Positions 58,354 through 64,000 of a stretch of 64,000 nucleotides of DNA are shown here, in pieces. The number at the start of each line of letters is the position of its first letter. Within the stretch, counting starts at the first letter, position 1. The notes below the pieces were generated by a model. That model was not told where the DNA came from, did no database searches, and worked only from the letters and a program-made list of their open reading frames with translations. Made by a program: the position numbers and the translations under genes. This DNA comes from Bin5 sp965207495 (GTDB lineage: Bacteria; Chloroflexota; Anaerolineae; Caldilineales; Caldilineaceae): contig OZ242287.1 in the NCBI GenBank assembly GCA_965207495.1, positions 3,782,001 through 3,846,000 of the forward strand, written 5' to 3'.

Positions 58354-59313
58354 TCAATAGCGGATACGGGGGTCCGCGACGGCGTATGTCAGATCCGTCA
58401 GCAGATTGGCGATCACAACTGTCAGAGCAGCTATCAGGTTTACCCCCATAATGAGCGTGTAGTCGCGGCTGTGGACGCCCTGCAAAGTGTATCTGGCTAT
58501 CCCCGGCCAGACGAAAACGGATTCGATAATGATAGAGCCGCTGAGCAGCCAAGGTATTTCAAGTCCAATAAGCGTAATGACCGGAATCAGCGCATTGCGC
58601 AGGGTGTGGCGAAGAAGGATATATCGCTCCCTGAACCCCTTTGCCCGGGCTACAATGACGTAGTCCTGCCGAATCACATCCAAAATGCTCGTCCGAGTAT
58701 AGCGCATGAAAGTAGCAACGCTTCCCAGTCCGAGCACAGCGACCGGCAAAACCATGTGATGCAGGCGTGTTGCCAGGCTGGGCGCCTCCCCGTAGACCCA
58801 CCCTCCCATCGCGGGGAAAAGACGCAGCTTGAGCGCGAAGAGGGCAATGGCGCCGATGCCGAAAACGAAGCTGGGGGTAGAAATCCAGACGAAGCCGAGT
58901 ATGGTAAGGAGTTGGTCAACCCACGTGTATTGTTTGACAGCCGAGATTATGCCCAGCGTTACGCCAGCAACGACCCCAAAGGTCAGCGCAGAAAGGGTCA
59001 GCTGCAAGGTGAAGGGTGCGCGCTTTAGCACCTCCTTAAGCATAGGTTCGCCTGAGGAAAGGGAGTAGCCGAGATTGCCGCGGGTGACTTCCCGCAGCCA
59101 AAGGAGATAGCGCAGATATGAGGGCTTGTCCAGCCCATAAGCCTCACGCATGGCCTGGACTCGCTCGGGCGACATCAAGACAGCCTTGTCAGGTGGAATC
59201 ATCGCATCGACATAGTCTCCCGGCATCAACTCGGTGAGAACGAACGTGATTATCGTCACGCCGAGTAAGATGGGAATCGAGATTGCCAGGCGACGAATGA
59301 TGTATTGCCTCAT
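58354..59313 (-). CDS. Peptide/nickel-type ABC transporter permease, DppB-like
   Basis: 319 residues from the ATG at 59313, preceded by AAGGGAAGAG; a longer frame to 59370 adds a basic, unlikely leader. Start MRQYIIRRLAISIPILLGVTIITFVLTELMPGD is the family hallmark, followed by LGYSLSSGEPMLKEVLKRAPFTLQLTL, VARAKGFRERYILLRHTLRNALIPVITLIGLEIPWLLSGSIIIESVFVWPGIARY and a C-terminal ADPRIRY. About six membrane helices. Lies between the solute-binding protein gene (326 bases upstream) and DppC. Confidence 0.95.
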   Translation of the reverse strand: MRQYIIRRLAISIPILLGVTIITFVLTELMPGDYVDAMIPPDKAVLMSPERVQAMREAYGLDKPSYLRYLLWLREVTRGNLGYSLSSGEPMLKEVLKRAPFTLQLTLSALTFGVVAGVTLGIISAVKQYTWVDQLLTILGFVWISTPSFVFGIGAIALFALKLRLFPAMGGWVYGEAPSLATRLHHMVLPVAVLGLGSVATFMRYTRTSILDVIRQDYVIVARAKGFRERYILLRHTLRNALIPVITLIGLEIPWLLSGSIIIESVFVWPGIARYTLQGVHSRDYTLIMGVNLIAALTVVIANLLTDLTYAVADPRIRY

Positions 59314-59639
59314 GGACTCTTCCCTTGAACGGCTCCTGGTTCTTATTCTTAGTTGTCGGGCCCCGGTCACGGCAGTGGCCCGGAGGGCGCACCAAAACCA
59401 AGAAATATCTGCAGTAGACTCGTTTTTGAAACACTCGAAACAGACCGGCGACGTGTAGTCTCCGGAAGGCTACTATTCTGACTGTGTTTGTACAATTGGC
59501 GTGATGAAGATGACTAGAGTCATCGCCATCATCTCAATTTGAAGTCGGAGATGAAGGACAGGGGGCCCTTCGCCAGGAAAGCGGCGCCACTCTCCAGCGC
59601 GCGCCAACCTGCCTGTTGCGCCCCCCACTTGCCCAGATA
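59314..59639. other. Long gap between solute-binding protein and DppB genes
   Basis: About 325 bases with no gene. It contains a composite hairpin at 59503-59533 and a GC-rich stem CGGGCC/GGCCCG near 59358-59383. A TACAAT hexamer on the plus strand near 59491 does not precede any gene on that strand. Confidence 0.5.
59503..59533 (-). repeat. Hairpin between solute-binding protein and DppB genes
   Basis: Inner stem ATGACT (59510-59515) and AGTCAT (59518-59523) around AG. Outer arms GATGA (59503-59507) and TCATC (59529-59533) are separated by a bulge. No T-run follows on the minus strand. Position resembles the inverted repeat at 49975-50022. Confidence 0.6.
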
Positions 59640-61322
59640 CTACGATGTCACGTCCCAGTTGTGCGCATTGTTCCATCCGGTGTTGAATATCGACTGCATC
59701 AGCCAAATCGCGTTCTCGTCGAAGCCGGTGATCCGCTTATTGACTGCGATGGCGCCAACGTACTTGACGAAGGGTATCACGGGCAATTGCTCGTTTACCA
59801 GGTGCTGAAGCTCGGTCATGTACTGCCGCTGCACCTCTTCGTCGGGGGAGGTCTGAACCTTGAGAAACAGTTCGTCCGCTTCGTCGGTATTCCACATGGC
59901 GCGACAGCCATCATCCTTGATAAACCAGCCGCGGTAGGCGGTGATGTGGGAGGTACCGAAACCTTCGTAAGCAAGATCAAACTCGCACTCGACATTGCGT
60001 TTTACCCAGCCTGTTCCTTCCAGCAGGAGCGGTTGAGACTTGACCCCTACGTCGGCCAAATTCTGCTGGATCGCGGCAAACCAGTCATGGTGGGTGGGAT
60101 TGTCGTAGTAGTACTCCAGTGTGAGTTCCTGATTGGGATCCCAGACGCCGTCCGCCTCGGCCTGCGCCAGCAAATCCCTGGCTTTATCGGGATTGTACTC
60201 GTATGGGTTCAGCCCTTCAGGCACCCAATCCGGTTGCTGCATGAAAGAATCCCAGGGAATACACATCCCGGATTCGAGCTCTTCGCACAAAGCCTGCCGG
60301 TCGATAGCGTACAACAAGGCTTGCCTGACGCGCATGTCAGAGAGGTAGGGCTTCTGCTCGTTGACTCTCAGCATGCGGTGATAGAGACGATTCACCTCGT
60401 AAACGTCGACGTTGGGAAGCGCCTTTACTCTTTCCAAGTAGGGAGACGGCACATTCCAGACATCCAGATCGCCTTTCTCCAGGGCAATGAACTGGGTGTC
60501 GCTTTCGCCGAAGTTTCTGATCATGATGCGATCCAGCTTAGGCTGGCCCAAATGGAAGTCATCGTTGCGAACCAACTCGACGAACTGGTCACGCTCTGCC
60601 GCTACAAACTTGAAGGGACCCGAGCCCATGTGAGTCTCCGGTTCGAACCAAGCAGGGCTGTACTCCTCCTTCAGGTCCTCCGGGTTGATGTTTGCGAGAA
60701 TGTGAGCCGGCAGAATGTTCATCTCGCATATCGTGGTGTCATCCCAGCGGGCAAAGGGTTCTGCCAGAGTGAAGCGAATGGTGTAGTCGTCGATTACTTC
60801 GACTCCTGAAAGTTCGTCGGAAGCGCCGTCGTAGAACTCCCTCCCTCCTGCGATGAAGTCTATCCAGAAGATAGGATTGACATTGGCTTCTTTCGTCAGA
60901 TATAGCTTGGCAGTGGCCTCCACGTCTCTGGCTGTCAAGGGTGTACCGTCGTGGAACTTCACATCCTGTCGCATATAGAAGGTGTATTGGCTTGCGTCGG
61001 GAGATACCTCGGCCTTCTCGGCGATGCCGAGGCGTTTCGTCTGAAGGTTGCCAAATTCCATCAGGCGGCTGTGCGTCAGCAGGGGCACCAATTGGCTTTC
61101 AGCGCCCCAGCCCATGAGTGTCGGCTTGATTGGATTGTAAGTCCCCCAGCCTTGATTAAAGGTGATCGTTTTCTCCATCTCTGCCGGAGCCGTTTCGGGC
61201 GCAGCGGACTCCTCCGGAGCCGTTTCAGGCGCAGCTGTCGGTGTGGCACAGGCTGCGATAACCACGCCTGTCGTCGTCATGCTCGCCACGAGAAACTCTC
61301 TACGTGTCAGCTTGCTTGCCAT
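59640..61322 (-). CDS. Extracellular solute-binding protein, family 5 (peptide/oligosaccharide type)
   Basis: 560 residues. ATG at 61322 with AAGGAGG 7 bases upstream. N-terminus SKLTRREFLVASMTTTGVVIAAC has a twin-arginine motif (Arg7-Arg8) and lipobox ending at Cys25; a Pro/Ala/Glu linker follows. Family 5 features include VKFHDGTPLTARDVEATAKLYL (signature), DDYTIRFTLAEPFARWDD, MGSGPFKFVAAERDQFVELVRNDDFHLGQPKLDRIMIRNF and MRVRQALLYAIDRQALCEEL. It supplies the DppBC-type permeases. The glycosidase-like gene and DapA-family gene upstream suggest the ligand may be a sugar-containing compound rather than a peptide. That is inference. Confidence 0.94.
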   Translation of the reverse strand: MASKLTRREFLVASMTTTGVVIAACATPTAAPETAPEESAAPETAPAEMEKTITFNQGWGTYNPIKPTLMGWGAESQLVPLLTHSRLMEFGNLQTKRLGIAEKAEVSPDASQYTFYMRQDVKFHDGTPLTARDVEATAKLYLTKEANVNPIFWIDFIAGGREFYDGASDELSGVEVIDDYTIRFTLAEPFARWDDTTICEMNILPAHILANINPEDLKEEYSPAWFEPETHMGSGPFKFVAAERDQFVELVRNDDFHLGQPKLDRIMIRNFGESDTQFIALEKGDLDVWNVPSPYLERVKALPNVDVYEVNRLYHRMLRVNEQKPYLSDMRVRQALLYAIDRQALCEELESGMCIPWDSFMQQPDWVPEGLNPYEYNPDKARDLLAQAEADGVWDPNQELTLEYYYDNPTHHDWFAAIQQNLADVGVKSQPLLLEGTGWVKRNVECEFDLAYEGFGTSHITAYRGWFIKDDGCRAMWNTDEADELFLKVQTSPDEEVQRQYMTELQHLVNEQLPVIPFVKYVGAIAVNKRITGFDENAIWLMQSIFNTGWNNAHNWDVTS

Positions 61323-61606
61323 TTCGTCCTCCTTGGTTACGACCTGCACGTTACTGGTTACCGGTCACCTCTTTCGCTGAATCTTGCTATTCAGAACTGA
61401 AAGACTCCATCTGAAATAGGGCATCACCTCCTGGCAGACTGCAGTTCTCAGTAATCAGCTCCTGGTTTTGAGGCGCCCTCTGGGCCACTGCCGCGACCGG
61501 GGCCAGACATCAAGAGATGAGAATCTGAAAACCAGGTAATTGGCACACGTTTGCACTGCTCCTCGTTGGTAAGGCGAACGACTTCGAATCGTGATCACAA
61601 GACTCC

Positions 61607-63073
61607 TCAAGCGGCGGCCAGTTCGTAGGCGAAGAAGTCAGCATCATCCAGGACGAAACGCAAGTTAATTTCGCAGTCCGGCGGCAGTTCGGCCAGTGAT
61701 TTGTGACGCCACTTTATCTCGCCGGAGACGGCATCGCCGCTGAATCCCAGACAATCCACCACTCCGAATCCCTCGATGGGGTTGCCATCGACTTCGAGCG
61801 CCTCGGCCTTCACCGACCCAAGAGGCGCCCTTGCGTTGATCAGGAGGCGACTGCCGTCAATGACGCCGTGGTTGACGACGAAGCTACCCTGGTTGCCCGT
61901 GGACAGGCTTGCATAGCGATCGCGCAAAATCTTCGCGATTGAAATCGCATATTCGTTGCCCGTTATGGCGTCTTGCCAGTCAACGTCCGTTCGATAGTCC
62001 AAGGTGTGACGAGCCCTGATCGGGTCAAAATACGCATGATCTCGCTTGGCTCCGGTATAGTAAATCCACACCTCATCCTTGACCACCACGGGGCGGTTAC
62101 AGGTGTAGAGGTGACCGCCATCGAATTCTCCCTTTTCCCCCATGGGGATGAAGGGTTGGCGATCAGGCGTGCGGTGCCAGTGGTTGCCGTCATCGTATGA
62201 AAAAACGAGATGGCAGTCTATTGCACCCCACCAACCGGTCCGACGACCTGGCAGAAAAGGCAAGGGAACCCAATAGATCCAAAGCAGGCCCACGATAAAG
62301 TCGTCGTAGGGATCCAGCGCCATGCCATAGAACTCGGCGTGGTGGTAACCTCTCTCCCTGGCGATGCGATCATCGAGGGCGTCGGCCACCAGGACTGTTC
62401 TCGGTTCCGTCCAGCGTTGAAAGTCCTCGCTGGCTGTGACGGCCACCGACCGCCGGTCCACCAGGTCGTAACGCACCTGTGTCTTCACGGTTCCGAAGTA
62501 GCGCCCTCGCGGTTCATCGGCGATAAAGTTCCCTACGTCATGTACGGTGCCCATTGGGCCGGTTGCCTGATTTTCTGTCCAGTACAACCCGTCGGGGGAG
62601 TGGGCCAGATAATATCCATTTCCGGGAAATGCGCTCTTGCGCTCTTTCATGACCTGCTCTGCGCCCACGTATCCGGTTGCCTTGTACCGTCTCCCCGAAT
62701 CAGGATCATCCGCATCCTGGACGACAGACGGGTTGTGCCGGATCAGGTTGACCAGATTGGTGCGCTGAAAATCACCGTATGGTTCAATGTCCAGATCGGG
62801 CTTTTCCCATTGGAGGCCATCGAAGGATTCGGCGTATCCTACATAGTACGAATTACCCGGAGGCGGGACCACAGGGTACGGGTTATACCACATGCGGAAG
62901 CGTTCCTGGTCGACCATAACGGTCCCAAAAAGCAAGGGGCCGAAGCTTTCCCAGGGTCTATCCCCCAGAAGAACCGGATCGGGATGCTTCCGGGCCGGCC
63001 AGAAACGATGCGTGATGGAGTCATCAACAGCTGTGACCTTGCGAGTGTCCAACATGATTCGACGTTTGCCCAT
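61607..63073 (-). CDS. Glycosidase-like five-bladed propeller protein (GH32/GH43-like), paralogue 3
   Basis: 488 residues from the ATG at 63073, which has GGAGG 9 bases upstream. A longer frame to 63154 overlaps the DapA-family gene. Opening GKRRIMLDTRKVTAVDDSITHRFWPARKHPDP resembles paralogue 2's GKQLFIDDYFIE start. Blades include VDQERFRMWYNPYP, YAESFDGLQWEKPDLDIEPYGDFQRTNLVNL, YYLAHSPDGLYWTENQATGP and LVFSYDDGNHWHRTPDRQPF. C-terminal beta domain ends LNLRFVLDDADFFAYELAAA. Follows the DapA-family gene and precedes the solute-binding protein gene by 284 bases, in which I see nothing. Activity unknown. Confidence 0.78.
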   Translation of the reverse strand: MGKRRIMLDTRKVTAVDDSITHRFWPARKHPDPVLLGDRPWESFGPLLFGTVMVDQERFRMWYNPYPVVPPPGNSYYVGYAESFDGLQWEKPDLDIEPYGDFQRTNLVNLIRHNPSVVQDADDPDSGRRYKATGYVGAEQVMKERKSAFPGNGYYLAHSPDGLYWTENQATGPMGTVHDVGNFIADEPRGRYFGTVKTQVRYDLVDRRSVAVTASEDFQRWTEPRTVLVADALDDRIARERGYHHAEFYGMALDPYDDFIVGLLWIYWVPLPFLPGRRTGWWGAIDCHLVFSYDDGNHWHRTPDRQPFIPMGEKGEFDGGHLYTCNRPVVVKDEVWIYYTGAKRDHAYFDPIRARHTLDYRTDVDWQDAITGNEYAISIAKILRDRYASLSTGNQGSFVVNHGVIDGSRLLINARAPLGSVKAEALEVDGNPIEGFGVVDCLGFSGDAVSGEIKWRHKSLAELPPDCEINLRFVLDDADFFAYELAAA

Positions 63074-63134
63074 GTCTGCCAGCCTCCGCGTAGGCCGTTG
63101 GGTCGATTCCAGGAGAATAACAGCATACTCCTCG

Positions 63135-64000
63135 TCAATCAGCGCCACTGGCATCTCCTACCACGTCTGCAAATTGCTCCAGCAGTGCATTCACTTGCTT
63201 CTGTTGCTCCGGCCCGATTGCCGCGTGGGGCGATGAAATTCGAGCCGAGCATACTCCCAGACGTTCGAGCGCGTATTTGACCGTGGAATAGGCAGTGCCA
63301 GGGCCTGCGTAAAGGGCATCACAGAAAGCGATCAGGCGTTTCTGTTGTTCCCCAACTGCGTCCCAATCACCGCCGACCGCGCTGTTGTACATATTCACGC
63401 ACCAGCCTGGGCAGAGATTACCGGGTCCACCCATCGTGTAGTGCCGTATGCCCAGAAACAGGGCCGCCCCATAGAGGTATTCGTCGCCGCTCATGACTGC
63501 AAATCGGCCGGGGCGGTTCGCCTGCAGGAAACTCTTTTGAAGCGACAAAAAGGGCATGTAGACCTTCACGCCGACGACCCCGGGCGCCCGGCTGATCTGC
63601 GCCAGTGTGTCCTCTTCAATAGTAACGCCGACCTCGTCGTTCTGGTACACGACCACAGGCATCCCACTGGCGGAGGCAAGTTCCTTGAAGTATTCGTAGA
63701 TAAGATTCTGCGGAATGTGGTAACTGTACGGTGGTGTGGACAGGATGACGTCAGCGCCGGCTTCCCGGGCCATTTCCGCCTGCTGCAACGCCCGTGGCAA
63801 GGCCTGCTCACTTACGCCGACCATGACGGGGAGCCTGCCTTTAGCGATTCGGCAGGTCTCTAACAGCATCGCGTTGCGGGCGCTGCTGGACAGCAGAGGT
63901 TGCTCACCCATCCAACCCAGCGGGAAAAGACATGACGCGCCACTCGCAATGACGCGTTCGAGCAGCCGTTCCAGCCCAGCCGCATCCAACTCGTCGCACG
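63135..64000 (-). CDS. DapA/NanA-family aldolase, 5' end cut by window edge
   Basis: Class I aldolase/lyase of the dihydrodipicolinate synthase/N-acetylneuraminate lyase superfamily, at least 287 residues. The frame is open to the right edge (reading CDELDAAGLERLL), so the true start is outside. Visible: GASCLFPLGWMGE (family GTTGE position, here GWMGE), VGVSEQALPRALQQAEMAREAGADVILSTPPY, the active-site Tyr in PVVVYQNDEVG and the Schiff-base Lys in GVVGVKVYMPFL. Substitutions at the GTTGE site argue against true DapA and for a sugar-acid or keto-acid substrate. Neighbour of a glycosidase-like gene and a solute-binding protein. Confidence 0.9.
   Translation of the reverse strand, partial: CDELDAAGLERLLERVIASGASCLFPLGWMGEQPLLSSSARNAMLLETCRIAKGRLPVMVGVSEQALPRALQQAEMAREAGADVILSTPPYSYHIPQNLIYEYFKELASASGMPVVVYQNDEVGVTIEEDTLAQISRAPGVVGVKVYMPFLSLQKSFLQANRPGRFAVMSGDEYLYGAALFLGIRHYTMGGPGNLCPGWCVNMYNSAVGGDWDAVGEQQKRLIAFCDALYAGPGTAYSTVKYALERLGVCSARISSPHAAIGPEQQKQVNALLEQFADVVGDASGAD

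Noticed and set aside
59616..60809. Plus-strand frame (397 codons) opposite the family 5 binding protein
   Set aside because: The minus strand has a signal peptide, ribosome binding site and family 5 signature; this frame has none.
62210..63280. Plus-strand frame (356 codons) opposite the third propeller protein and DapA-family gene
   Set aside because: It spans two convincing minus-strand genes and shows no domain.

Overview
The window reads as a GC-rich (about 60% by eye) chromosomal segment of an uncultured, free-living or host-associated bacterium. It is most like Chloroflexota of the Caldilineales/Anaerolineae type. The reasons are a class-A-like RNase P RNA, a PP2C-like/propeller membrane protein next to an LCP protein, a fused gamma-alpha 2-oxoacid:ferredoxin oxidoreductase, -10 boxes lying directly on start codons, and a mix of sulfatase, PhyH-family dioxygenases, propeller glycosidases and D-aminoacylase. 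The taxonomic placement is inference; no rRNA or other decisive marker is present.

Layout. 0-3.4 kb: the 5' part of rnpB (cut by the left edge) and a minus-strand molybdenum-cofactor operon (VOC protein, moeA, moaC, moaD, moaE). 3.5-5.9 kb: dispersed non-coding repeats around an M20 amidohydrolase. 5.9-9.6 kb: a GntR/FCD regulator and korAB with a clear promoter. 9.7-15.1 kb: plsC, a SirB1-type protein, a small PF04020-type membrane protein, a pteridine-reductase-like SDR with an altered catalytic residue, an S1-domain protein with its own promoter and terminator, and a divergent YchF-like GTPase. 15.7-23.8 kb: PP2C-like/propeller protein, LCP protein, HAD phosphatase, YigZ, MATE pump, GNAT. 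24.4-34.8 kb: an internally duplicated lipoprotein, two-subunit class I fumarase, galT/ROK kinase/radical SAM, Nudix plus epimerase, an acidic small protein and an amidase. 35.5-39.4 kb: sulfatase, cytidylate-kinase-like protein, four-repeat SH3b lipoprotein.

39.4-64 kb is a catabolic region. One minus-strand run codes for a family 1 solute-binding protein, two MalFG-type permeases, two five-bladed-propeller glycosidase-like proteins, a PhyH dioxygenase, a nitrilase-fold amidase and a D-aminoacylase. A second run has a DapA-family aldolase, a third glycosidase-like protein, a peptide-type solute-binding protein and DppBC-type permeases. Between them lies a plus-strand set of PhyH dioxygenase, M20 hydrolase and 2-hydroxyacid dehydrogenase. 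Together they suggest uptake and stepwise dismantling of an acylated or amidated, possibly glycosylated substrate that I cannot name. No ABC ATPase gene is present for either transporter.

The best candidate for something undescribed is a two-gene module at 46.2-48.0 kb: an ATPase of the DUF3696/OLD-like kind followed 3 bases later by a PIN-like nuclease. It has lower GC than its surroundings, interrupts the transporter/glycosidase run, and is bracketed by a 9-bp direct repeat. Other items of note are a multi-module dispersed repeat family, hairpins after both solute-binding-protein genes, a MoaD with residues beyond its di-glycine end, and an SDR with His in place of the catalytic Tyr.
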